Assembly: GCA_002917075.1 (NCBI GenBank)
Contig: NTMA01000049.1
Span: 186,001-250,000, forward strand
DNA from: Hawksworthiomyces lignivorus
Taxonomy: Eukaryota; Ascomycota; Sordariomycetes; Ophiostomatales; Ophiostomataceae
DNA: 64,000 nucleotides
Reading direction: 5' to 3'
The notes below the pieces were generated by a model. That model was not told the DNA's origin. It worked only from the letters and a program-made list of their open reading frames with translations, and searched no databases. Shown piece by piece: positions 23,364-33,877 of the stretch (its first letter is position 1; each line of letters opens with the position of its first letter). The position numbers were made by a program, and so were the translations under genes.

Positions 23364-25253
23364 ATGATGGACTCCAGGGACAACGTGTTCGATTACATCA
23401 TTGCCGGCGGCGGCACGGCAGGTGCCGTTGTAGCCGCCCGTCTTAGTGAGGACTCTAGCACACATGTGTTGCTTATTGAGGCTGGCGCCGACCGAAGCAA
23501 GGATCCACTCGTACTGACACCAGGACCTATGCTGCCTATGTATAACAACCCTGACTACGACTGGAGCTTCGTCTCACCGCCGCAGTCTGGCCTCGACGGG
23601 CGTTCTATCGGCCAGGCCCGCGGCCGTATGCTAGGCGGTACCTCGGGTCTTAACCTGCTTTTAGCTGTGTGGCCTAGCCGTGCCATCCTTGACGCCTGGG
23701 GGGCTCTTGGTAACGACGGCTGGTCGTGGACTGCCCTAGTGCCATATTTGCGGCGTTTCGCAACGACGTCGCCGCCGCCAGCCGCCGCCGCTCACACCTG
23801 CCGCATGGCCGACTACTATGACCCTGCCATCACAGCGTCTGAGATGGGCCCGTTGCAAATCTCGTATGGTGAGGGGTACGGACCCAACAACGCGGCCTGG
23901 ATGGACGCCTTCGCTCGGCTGGGTCTGCGCATGACGGGCGACCCACGGAACGGTGTCGCTATGGGTGCCTTTCAAAGCGGTGCTACTATTGACCCGAAGA
24001 CAAAGACGCGCAGCTATTCCGCGACAGCATATCTTTCCGATGCCGTTCGGGAAGCGCGACCAAACTTGGTTGTATTAACGGAGACGCTGGTGACAAAGAT
24101 CCTTCTAGAAACTGCTTCTGGTGGTCAAGGTAATCTTGTGGCTAAAGGTGTACGCGTTCAAGCCTTTCACCCAAGCAACAAGAACAAAGATCCGGCAACA
24201 TCGCGGCCTTCAACGCGGGAATACTACGCACGTACTGAAGTTGTGCTGGCGGCTGGTGCACTTCAAAGCCCGCAACTATTAGAGCTGTCGGGTATCGGTG
24301 GCGCGGCGCGGCTGCAACAACTGGGCATTCCCGTGGTCCTCGACAATCCCAATGTTGGTGAGCACATGCAGGACCACCCGTTTGTATGCCAGAGTTTTGA
24401 GGTGGCGCCTGGCATGATGTCGGGCGACATCTTGCGCGACCCCGCCCTGCTACAACACGTCCTAGCACAGTACCAGGAGGCAGGTAAGGGCCCACTAGGC
24501 CAGAGCGTGCTCAGCTGTGCGCACGCGCCTCTCATAGACGTAGGCGGACCAATTACCCAGGAGGAACGGCAGAAACTCTTTACGGAGTACGACAAGACGA
24601 CGGTGGACCCAGAAACGACAGCCTCGCCAAAAGAACGAAGCCTCTTGGAAGACATTCTCGTCCAATCCGCTGAGCCCGCGATCCAGTTTGTTCTCTTCCC
24701 GACACAGCTCCACACCGAAGCGACAGAAATGGCCCAAATCATTACCCCGAGTCGCCCGGAGAACTTTGTCAGCATCGCGACCACGCTCAACCACCCTTTG
24801 TCGCGCGGCTCTTGTCACATCGTCTCGCCTGATGCCACCGTACTGCCCGTCTGGGATCCACACTACAACGCAGATCCGCTAGACCTCGAGATCATCTCTA
24901 GGGCACTGTGCTTTGTTGAGACGCTTGTGAAAACGCCACCTTTCGCAGACATCCTCAAGCCCAACGGCGCCCGCCTGCCCGATATCAGCGCTGACTCGCT
25001 CGATGCCGCCCGCAAGATCGCACGCTCACGCCAGATCTCCGTTTTCCACGTAAGTGGCAGCTGCTCCATGCGGCCTCGTAACCAAGGCGGCGTGGTAGAC
25101 GAGCGGATGCGAGTGCACGGCGTAGCTCAGCTGCGCGTGGTCGACGCCAGCATCTTTCCGCTGCAGCCGCTGGGAAACATCCAGACGACGGTGTACGCAG
25201 TGGCCGAGCGGGCGGCTGATCTGATCAAGGAGGACAAGGAGAATGCAAAGTAG
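23364..25253 (+). CDS. GMC-family FAD oxidoreductase
   Basis: One intronless frame of 629 residues. The N-terminus has the Rossmann FAD-binding motif IIAGGGTAGAVVAARLSE, then LLIEAG, and GGTSGLNLLL, which matches the GMC signature 1 region. VVLAAGALQSPQLLELSGIG is GMC signature 2, and NVGEHMQDHP follows. The C-terminal active site shows HVSGSCSM with the catalytic His and a distal NIQTT with the second position. No signal peptide is visible, so a cytosolic or peroxisomal enzyme is likely. The family includes alcohol, aryl-alcohol, glucose and choline oxidases or dehydrogenases, and many act in secondary metabolism; the substrate cannot be set from sequence. It is GC-richer than its surroundings. 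A membrane protein and a terpene synthase follow, suggesting a metabolite cluster. Confidence 0.93.
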   Translation: MMDSRDNVFDYIIAGGGTAGAVVAARLSEDSSTHVLLIEAGADRSKDPLVLTPGPMLPMYNNPDYDWSFVSPPQSGLDGRSIGQARGRMLGGTSGLNLLLAVWPSRAILDAWGALGNDGWSWTALVPYLRRFATTSPPPAAAAHTCRMADYYDPAITASEMGPLQISYGEGYGPNNAAWMDAFARLGLRMTGDPRNGVAMGAFQSGATIDPKTKTRSYSATAYLSDAVREARPNLVVLTETLVTKILLETASGGQGNLVAKGVRVQAFHPSNKNKDPATSRPSTREYYARTEVVLAAGALQSPQLLELSGIGGAARLQQLGIPVVLDNPNVGEHMQDHPFVCQSFEVAPGMMSGDILRDPALLQHVLAQYQEAGKGPLGQSVLSCAHAPLIDVGGPITQEERQKLFTEYDKTTVDPETTASPKERSLLEDILVQSAEPAIQFVLFPTQLHTEATEMAQIITPSRPENFVSIATTLNHPLSRGSCHIVSPDATVLPVWDPHYNADPLDLEIISRALCFVETLVKTPPFADILKPNGARLPDISADSLDAARKIARSRQISVFHVSGSCSMRPRNQGGVVDERMRVHGVAQLRVVDASIFPLQPLGNIQTTVYAVAERAADLIKEDKENAK

Positions 25254-25901
25254 GCTACTAGTCTAAGGAAATTTAATCTGGCTTCGTAAAACAGAACGCC
25301 ATAGTTTATTAGTGTGCTTTGAAGGTAAAATAAAAAAATTATTAATAGATTTAAGACCATGTCTCAATTTGAGAGGGTCGTAAATAATACCACTTTGAGC
25401 TGATATAGAATTAGGAATAGAGAACAAGCAGTATTATTGCACCGTTGACGCAGCTGACAAAAAAAAGAAAGAAGAAACAAAGATGAGAGGAAAAGCAAAG
25501 GAAAGAAGGGGAAAAAAAAAAAGAAGCAGAAAATTAAAAGATGGCGAGCTTCACAAGCACAGACACGCGTCGCAGTAAAGGAATAAAGCGTATGAGCCAA
25601 TCAGACGACGAGATATATACTGCAACCTGTTTACTGGTGTCCTTTGTCTCAAACTAATCAATACATAATAACACTATTTATAGTAATAATAAGTCTTATA
25701 ACTATGGCTGTGCTATTTACTTATCTATACGCTACGGCAGCTTCTGAAGAATATAAAGTAATCCGCCACAACAATTGATCATCTTTGTATGAGTTCTAAA
25801 TATCCCGTTTAGGACAATTTGTTGAGATTCATGCCAGGTTGCCTTTCCTAGGAGTACTTTCTGTATTTTGTTGAAAAGCTCGCTTTTGAACCCTTGCCCC
25901 T
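25254..25901. other. Intergenic, no gene recognised
   Basis: A purine-rich tract at 25460-25540 and AT-rich DNA lie here, between the 3' ends of convergent genes. Nothing coding is recognised. Confidence 0.5.
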
Positions 25902-26784
25902 TCATACACAAGATTTTCTCAATTCAATCGCATCTGGCGTCCGTCGCTTTGGCCAACAACACCATTTGACATCCGCAAAGAACAACATTATTGCAGGCAC
26001 CGCTACTGCAATACTTATCATGGCTGTTGCGAAGACAAGAGCCCATGCGTATGCGAACCAGGCTGGGTTGGCATCTTTATATAGAATTGCTGCGAAGATT
26101 GGTCCAATACTCATTGTCGTGAATCCTGCATACCATGTAAGCTGAATACAGTACGGAAAGCCAATAAACGTCGAGGATATATTCACCATGCAGTACAAAC
26201 CCAATACCTGCCATCCCCTCGGCGCGTTGAACAGACATTTCCAAGAGATCTAATTCTAGTTCCCTTGGGGTCTCCCCTATCCACCAAGTCCAAATCAAAC
26301 GAACCCCCGAAATTGCAAGTAAAAAGTCCGATATGAAGGCCATCCATGCGATAATGTCAGCCCCATGGTGATGGAAGTCGTTGAGACTGACAACAATAGT
26401 AACAAAAGATAATCCTAGCCATAAAGACAGTAGCGTTGGCCCTGGACTGGTGTGTATTTTATGGGGCAGCCAGACCAAGACGGCTAGAAGGCACTCCACC
26501 GCTTCATGTTCAAGGAAGAAAAATAACTTGGGAGCATCGATATTGGTATCCACGATGAATACAATTGGCGCAGCCACAAGGCTAGTGGCCAAGACAAAAA
26601 TCTGGTAATGAAGATTTGCTACTTTGGCAGGTGAAAACCCTCGAAACAGAAACACCAAACCAAAAATTAGTCCATGCTGGGCAAGTCCAGAGCAGATGAA
26701 AATTAACGTTGGATTGTACAAGGCAGCATTGCCGGCTGGCGATGTCAACCAGGGATTCGTTGTTGGGGGGAGCATGTCAGCCAT
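25902..26784 (-). CDS. Multi-pass membrane protein, family not recognised
   Basis: The ATG at 26784 opens a frame with several hydrophobic helices: LIFICSGLAQHGLIFGLVFLF, YQIFVLATSLVAAPIVFIV, AVECLLAVLVWLP, LLSLWLGLSFVTIVVSL and IIAWMAFISDFLLAISG. A second frame with further helices (FIGFPYCIQLTWYAGF, MSIGPIFAAILY, FATAMISIAVAVPAIMLFF) overlaps its end. A 55-nt GT-AG intron (26250-26304) would join the two in frame as 275 residues; the splice is inferred, and a genuine frameshift is the alternative. The size and about seven or eight helices are compatible with small integral-membrane terpene cyclases or EXPERA-like proteins, but I could not confirm any catalytic motif. It lies between a GMC oxidoreductase and a terpene synthase. 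Confidence 0.6.
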
Positions 26785-27661
26785 AGCTAGCGATAAATAA
26801 TTTCGAAGAATCGAAGCTTAAAGGAAATTAACCATCAGACTACATCACTTTTACGGTGACGCTGCTCTTTTTAACTTATTTCACCAGTCAGACAACTGGT
26901 GATCATTACCAGTTTGAACTGAGGCACTTCCAACAGGACCTCAGACCGACATTCTAGTAGTTCGCCTACATATCTCTAGACATGAACTCGAGCCATCACG
27001 TTAACATCGTGCGTATTGAATGCCAAATTATAAGTTGTGGATAGCCCGAACTGCGAGTAACATGACCGCGGCAGCTGTCTCGGTCTGATCTGCTAGTCGA
27101 AACTGCGCCGTATTCCTACGATTGTATTCTGCATCATTTCACATCATTCCTCATATGTACAGATATGAAATCCTTTGGACTTATTAGACTACTCAGAGCT
27201 GATAAATTTTAGGGCACTTCGGTTTATTCTGCATGAGACATACAGCATGTACTGTACTTTAGCAGAGCCAGACAAATAAAAGGCACAGTTGTCTTTCAGC
27301 TGATCGAGATAAATAAAAACAATAATGATCACTGTTTGTTTGGCCGAGTGAAACTCGTTCCGTCTCACCGACTGTTGTCTTAGGGCAATGTCTTATTGCT
27401 CCATTGAGATAGCTGGAAATTCAAAGGTGGTCAAATCGCTGCGCATCGGCAGAAGAATATGCAAGCCTTGTGGAGATTGCTGTGTTGGGATCGGCAATAT
27501 ATAACCATATAGAACTGGCGTAACTTTCAGTATCAGGAAACGCCATCTAATTTTATTTTCTAGAAAAAAAATCATTATTTTTCGATCTTTATACATACCT
27601 TCTCTCGGTCTTATACTACAAGCAGTTCAGCTTACAATGTGGCTGTAGTTGTTGTCCCAAG
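26785..27661. promoter_or_regulatory. Divergent intergenic region, membrane protein / terpene synthase
   Basis: The flanking genes point away from each other, so both promoters should be here. No gene and no distinct regulatory site were recognised. Confidence 0.4.
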
Positions 27662-28886
27662 ATGCAAGCCAGAGATGGTACGTCACACACCTTTCAGCTA
27701 GCTTTGCATCAGTATAGTTATCCTAATATCAGAACTCCAATAGCCTTCACAATCTACGCCGAGGTCTTTTCATCCATCTTGGAGTGAAAATGCAATTATA
27801 GTATGCAGACAATGCTTTTCAGCTTAAAAAAAAATATTTTGACTAATATTTCATAGCTTCAAGTACCAGTCATCTACAGCAAAAGCAATACGACTGACCG
27901 GGAAGAGCTTCTAGCGTATGCTTCTGAATTACATCTCACATTTCGAATGACAGCTACACTATGGAAGACTTCGCACGGCGCAGATATAATAGAAACCTCT
28001 GCCAAAGAGGTACAAACAGTTCATTCTGCTTTTCCCGACGTGACAGATGGCAAGATGCTCGTTTCTCTAGCTGCTTGGTTTTTCGTTCTCTGCACTGTTG
28101 ACGATATAGTCGAGCAGCTGGATACAGCGATCAGCGTGGCCACTCTAGGTGACTGCGTCGAGATGCTACGTAAACAGGACAAAAATTCCTTGCCTTCAAA
28201 AATATGTATGTGTTCGAGAGAAGCTAACAGGCTAATGTTGTTTTCATATCTAACAATATCTACAAGATCTTGAATCCAAATCCAGCTTACCTGGCGAAAG
28301 AATTAAGAGAATAATAAGGTCATTTATACATCATATAAGATCTCAACATAACGCTGACGGAACAACCAAAATTCTTGCTTCAGTAGCTGAAGCACTCAGA
28401 GGGCAAATAGATGAAGTAATTTGTCGAGCCGACCAACCTTTCAGTGTTGAAAGATACTTGTTAGTCCGTGAGCTATCAGTGGGCATCATGCCATTTTTTG
28501 ACATCCTCAAAAGTTCCACAAATAGGTGGGAGCATGCATCATCGCTGGTCCAAAATCTTGAGCAGAAGATCATCTTAACGATCATATATCAGAACGATCT
28601 TATAGGACTTGAAAGAGACGTGACGAATAACGAAACAATGAATGCTCTACTAATCTGGAATCGCACCTCTCATACTTTGCTAGAACCAACAGAAGATGAT
28701 AGATTTGATTTATCCGCTAAAGAAGTTGCAAAGCGCCATAACCTGCTTGTCGACGAAAGCTTGGCGATTTACAATGACATACAAGACTTTCAGGACCCAA
28801 AACTAATGGATTTCTGTGATACTGTTTTATTATTTTGCCATAGACACCTGCTTTGGGCTTTGAGTGCGAAACGATACCAAGCTTGA
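27662..28886 (+). CDS. Class I terpene synthase-like protein
   Basis: Two well-supported exons (27857-28205 and 28267-28886, intron GTATGT to CAAG) are preceded by a possible first exon from ATG 27662 whose splice I could not fix. The aspartate motif WFFVLCTVDDIVEQLD matches the DDxx(D/E) metal site of class I terpene cyclases. FSVERYLLVRELSVGIMPFF fits the helix before the second site. NDLIGLERDV fills the NSE/DTE place, but with Gly for Ser/Thr and Asp for Glu. The end, MDFCDTVLLFCHRHLLWALS, resembles the C-terminus of trichodiene-synthase-type enzymes. The reaction would be ionisation and cyclisation of a prenyl diphosphate in the cytosol. Product unknown; the altered NSE triad leaves activity open. 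Confidence 0.7.
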
Positions 28887-29149
28887 GATTGTGCAAGAAC
28901 CAGCATATATAGAACTAATTTATTATATACTCCACGGGACAAATTACTTCACACTTCCTATTTAAACTACTGAATTATTATGATAACTATAGGGAAAATA
29001 TATTTATTGGAGATATATAATTTATAGACGAGGTTGCGTCTGCACCCGAGACTCTTTCAAAATGAGTTGAGCGGCTGCGAAGGACGCTGCAGCCAACTGG
29101 GATGTACCTAATGAATGGGTGGACGTTTTTTGGGATTTTTTTTTTTTGG

Positions 29150-29587
29150 TAAATCGGGGACGGCGATACAATAGCCTCACCTCTTAGATTATAATTATCC
29201 TCGACAAGCTGGTGGTAGGTGTTGATGAGGAGGCGGTATGCGTCTTGCTCAAGCCAGGTACCATTCCAAGGTGCGTGAAGGGCTTGCTGATGGGCTGGTT
29301 GAGGCCCTTGGGCGGCGAGAGCATCATGCCGGCCATCGGTTCGTTGGCATCCGGCCACTGGCGGAGCCCCTGGCGATACGGACCTCCTTTCCGCATATCT
29401 TCTTATGGGGCCTTCCCGTCAGCTTTCTGGAATCGAGCAATGAAGCATGACCGAGCACTTCGCCGCACCATGCTTCAGAGTCACCTCGGAGGCGTACTTT
29501 GGTAACCGGTAGAGCGCTAGGCCATCTTTGAAGACGCATAAGTGATATGTAGGCAAAAACAGTTGCTGGACGACAGGTAAACATCAA
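29150..29587 (-). pseudogene. Frameshifted relic of a MYND zinc-finger protein
   Basis: Read on the minus strand, three frames carry successive parts of one fungal protein type. The first has a MYND-finger remnant, with FQKADRE in one frame and HKKICGK in the next. Then come PPKGLNQPISKPFTHL and finally NGTWLEQDAYRLLINTYHQLVEDNYNL, split over frames. At least two frame changes and a stop are needed to follow it, and no intron of sensible size explains them. MYND fingers are protein-interaction zinc modules. The gene is dead or badly broken. Confidence 0.72.
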
Positions 29588-30670
29588 ATTGTGTTCCCTC
29601 GTGCGGTTTTAACCTAGTACCCTCTCCGTTTGTTGGCCTCAGATAACCTTTCACAATCAGCAATATCTACGTCCACTACAACAAATGTTTTCAACGCATA
29701 AAACAGTATACTGGCGTTCTGAAACAATCACACAATTAGCAAAGGTACACCGACCAGAAAGATGGGTTGTAAAGATTCTATTCTACAAGCATTGCAGACT
29801 ACATTTTGAAATGACAAAACCCCTCAATGCAAAGGCCGCCAAAAGTACCGCCCTCGAACAACGAAACACAATGGCCAAAATAGCGCTTTCTGCCTCCATT
29901 GCTTGAAGATTTGCATAATTTCAAAAGAAACAAACGCACTGGTATCCAGAGTTGGTTCGTCATGTTGAGATTGTCATCGGTTTCTAATCAGTGCCCAGGC
30001 CAGAATTTCGCTGCGTCTTGGTCCCAAAATAGACAGATCGTAATGTCTAACAAATGCGTTACCTAACTACATATTCTATAAGTGGCTGTTTGCTTAGGCT
30101 ACTTTTCATTGCGATTATTTTACAGGTATCTGACGATTTATATCTGCTAGGAAGAATCTTTCTGTGATGCTTGTCCAAGGAGATTAATCCTAATTGTTGA
30201 TGCTTCGAAAGAGATATGACTGAGGGTGTGGAAGCTCACATTGGTTGAATTTGCTGATATTTACCAAACTAATTAAATCCCAGTTATAGATAACTACTGT
30301 AATATTTTACCAAAAATAAATAATCCCACGAAGTTCTTTTCACCTGTCTACTCGAAGAGTATATCTAATTTTACTGACAAGGGATTATAATTGGTCTTAG
30401 AATCATAAAGCGGGAAAGTTTCCCAAACAATATTAGCATCAGCTTAAAACCGAAGGAGCAGCGGCCAAGAAAATCTAATCTAAAAAGAAACATAACAGGC
30501 TCCAAGGTAAAGGTATGATATATGAAGATCGGTCCTAATAAAATATTTAGGACACTGCGGTCAACATCCTAAATTGAGTGAGCTCGCTGTTGAGACTAAT
30601 CGGTATCCGAACCTCCACCGGCCTCCACAAGGTGAATCTATTTCTTATTTGAGACGTCTGAGACAGATAG
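29588..30670. other. Intergenic, no gene recognised
   Basis: AT-rich DNA of about 1.1 kb without recognisable coding content; the right end is the 3' flank of OLA1. Confidence 0.5.
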
Positions 30671-32331
30671 TTAGCGCTCTCCTATAAAAAATAAAAGTAA
30701 ATGAGTTGTATCGATGATGATTTCTTAACGTACTAAATTGAAAGTGGATGATATCTCCGTCTTGGACAACCTGAGAGAAAATAAAATCAGCTCCTGAAGC
30801 ACCAAAAGGAGGAGTCTTTTGAGCACCTACGTAAGATTTTCCTTCTTGTCGGTATTTTCCAGCAGCCTTGATTGGGCCCATGGATTTGCCGCCTTCACAA
30901 AGGTCGTGGAAGTCTTGGTAGGCGACCACTTCAGCCTTGATGAATCCCCTTTCAAAATCGCTATGGATAGCTCCAGCTGCTTGCGGTGCTAGACATCCCC
31001 TAGGAATAGTCCAGCATCTGACTTCTTTCTCACCAGCTACGTACAAGTTAGCGCAGTACTTACTTGAGGGTTGGAAAAGGTGAACAGACCAGTGAAATAG
31101 TATTGCAAGCCAAGCTTGGTGAATCCTTCAGTAATGATTTTGTCTAGTCTCGACTTGACCTTGCTCTCTTTGAGGAACTCTGCTTGTGCAGTTGGGTCAT
31201 CCTTCATGCTATAGAGCTTCTCTTCGAACTCGATAGAGAATGGGATAATATCTTGGGGAATGCCTCCGTGTTCGGTAACCCATTTAGCTATGGACGGCAA
31301 ATACTTGCTCTTTTGTCTGAGGTAGTCCTTCATCGTCAAATTGACAAGGTAGATAGTTGGCTTGGTGGTGATTAGCTGTATCTTCTCGTTGATAAGTGCA
31401 ATTTCTGCTGGTGTCCAGCTTCCGTCTCTGACTGGCTGATCTTTCTCTAGCATCTACCTCACGAGTGTGAGCATATCTGACATGGTTACAACGTAAGAGA
31501 CTGGAAATTCTGGGCTCACGGCTCGGATCTTTGTCGTTGCCTCCGTGAATAGAGGTAGCATTTTGTATTTGCCACCTGCTTTTTTGACAAGTGCTTCTTC
31601 GGCGATGATTGTCTTCTGTAGAATGTCTAGAACGAGGTGGGGGAGTTAGCTGGCGCCAAAGCTAATTTATAGGGCAATACATACCGAGATCCTTCTTGCA
31701 AAGCTCGCTTTGGATGGTATCTATACGTTGCACCGATTAGCTCCGCCAGCTTGCGGGTTATGGATAAACTGCTGACCTAAGTCTCGGACGGGATCAATCG
31801 AGTCATCGACATGCAAAACTTGATCGTTATCGAATGCTCTGTCATAGAGTCAGAGTCAGTGTAAAGATGCAACAATTTAGCCATGAATGCTGTACCTAAC
31901 AATGTGGAACATGCCGTCAACGGCCTGGATATGAGACAGGAAGGCGTTTCCAAGTCCTGCTCCCTGAGAAGCACCCTTGATCAAACCTGCAATGTCGGTG
32001 ACTTGCAGATACGGTGGGTACATGGACGGCGGCTTCCAAAGGTCACAGAGAAAGTCCTACATGTATTGCCTACTTCAGCCATCCATCGAGCGCCAGTCTG
32101 TAGAGAATCTTAACTTACGTATCGGGCATCCGGAACAACACATCTCGCCTCGTTGGGTTCAATCGTACAAAAGGGATAGTTCTCTGCAGCGGCACTCTGC
32201 TCGGTCAAGAGATTGAACAAGCTCGACTTTCCTACGTTAGGCAGACCAACGCATCCCATCTTTAGGTTCTTGCGAACCCTTCCGAAAGCAATGACATTGT
32301 CCTTGACAGCTTCGACTTTCTTGGGGGGCAT
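30671..32331 (-). CDS. OLA1: Obg-like ATPase 1 (YchF/OLA1 family)
   Basis: Nine exons (32331-32119, 32056-31896, 31838-31777, 31720-31685, 31626-31520, 31453-31090, 31036-30831, 30770-30734, 30681-30671) sum to exactly 399 codons, 398 residues, the usual OLA1 length. The start MPPKK is followed by the P-loop [14 protein letters not shown], the [19 protein letters not shown] switch I region and [20 protein letters not shown] (switch II). [10 protein letters not shown] occupies the base-recognition site, where YchF proteins have N-x-x-E in place of the GTPase NKxD. The TGS domain ([49 protein letters not shown]) closes the protein. It is a cytosolic ATPase linked to translation and stress responses. 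One intron (30771-30830) is 60 nt and has no stop, so it is easily mistaken for coding. Intact and presumably essential housekeeping DNA. Confidence 0.95.
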
Positions 32332-33877
32332 GGTGACTGTATCGGACAAGTATAAATAAGTCTTTATTGGAAGGTTTAATCTTTGAAGATTGAACGAGGA
32401 AAAAAAAATCCTCTAACAAACTTTTCAGAAAATGGCAATTTAACACCCACTTAAGGACATGGGGCATCTCTTTGGGAGCGTTAATGTGCAAGTGGATACG
32501 CCCGAGAAATTTTGATCCAATAAAAGAACGACGAATCCCGAGTACACACAATTATACAAAAATTAGCAGGTGACAAAAGTCCCAAAAAGCGACCCGTTCT
32601 ATATGGAGGTACATCGCAAACTATTGGAATTGTTATGGCGGGGTTGTCAAGGAGAGCTGCAATAAGAAGGTTTTGGGGTTGTAGCTATCAAGGTTCAAAT
32701 GAAAGACATTTCTAGAGTTTTTGGCTTTTATTGCAATAGCTGTCATCATTACAATTATAAGCAAGCGCAACGTAGGAAGGGATGAGAGCGAAGGAAAGGG
32801 TTTGTGTAATTCTCGAGGTTTATTGTAGGTCGCAAGCTTTGTTGGCGGGGGTTCATGCGGCACTGGGGTTTCTCCCCGCTAATCCTCTAGTAACTTTTCA
32901 AGGGCCGCCTGCAAGGTACAAGTACATGGGTGTCACACTAACAATTTTAACGACTATTTATATCTTATTTTATTCTTGTATATGGAGCACTTGTACGGAG
33001 TATTTACATGTACATTGATGAAAAAAAAAAATCTGATTTTGTGTATTGTTTCTTCTATCCCTTTTCCCATCTCCTGTTGTCTTTGCTTGTCTCGCTTACT
33101 CTCTTGTTCGTCTGTTTGTTTTCTCAGTCAATTGATCTTCGATTATTTTGTTATTTCATTCTTCTGTTTTCTCCGTTTCGTCTTCTTCTAATGTGTTTGT
33201 TTGTTTGTATAAATTTGACTTTTCTGAAATAGACTCGCAATCAAGGCTTGGGTCAAGCACTGCGCAGTGGTCCCCATGGCTACGACTCAATAGATTAATT
33301 AATTTTCTTTTTAAACACCTTTTATTTTTACGTTAAGTTAAAAGTTATTGAGCTATAACACCTCGCCGTACTAATTCATTGATTTCCAGAGTTTTGACTG
33401 TTGGGCCCTGGTACGTAATTCAAATCCATGGTGCGTGTGAATCTACCTGAAAAGGGGGAAACGCGACGCCTTTCTCCAATGTGCTTTTGTCTGTAGAACA
33501 CACATTTGGCCTTTTGTTTAAAAGTGTTATTTCTTATTTCTTTATATAGGAATGTATAAAGGGCAGAAGCTACGAGGTAATTAAAGAGATATGCTAGCCA
33601 AACCAAATAAAACGCTGTTGGCAGGTTGTGTTGTATTACCTCGCCCTTGTGACGGATGCAGCTTAGCTTCGGCATTAACCACCAAACTAACCAGCAAGCA
33701 TCGCTACGACCTGCCCCTGGTGCTCTGAAACTATTTCGACTTTCCGATTTTTGGGTGACTGTCTGAAGGTCCTCTCAAAGTCTCTGCGTGTATAAGTGTA
33801 CGCATTTATTTTCTCCTTTCACTATTGAATATTACGTAAAGCGTTCCTTTCTTGTAGGCACAGCCAGATTTCTCATT
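32332..33877. promoter_or_regulatory. Divergent intergenic region, OLA1 / PLP enzyme
   Basis: No gene is recognised. Pyrimidine-rich DNA at about 33040-33210 (TTTCTTCT, GTTTGTTTG runs) precedes the plus-strand gene. Small frames here lack conserved content. Confidence 0.45.
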
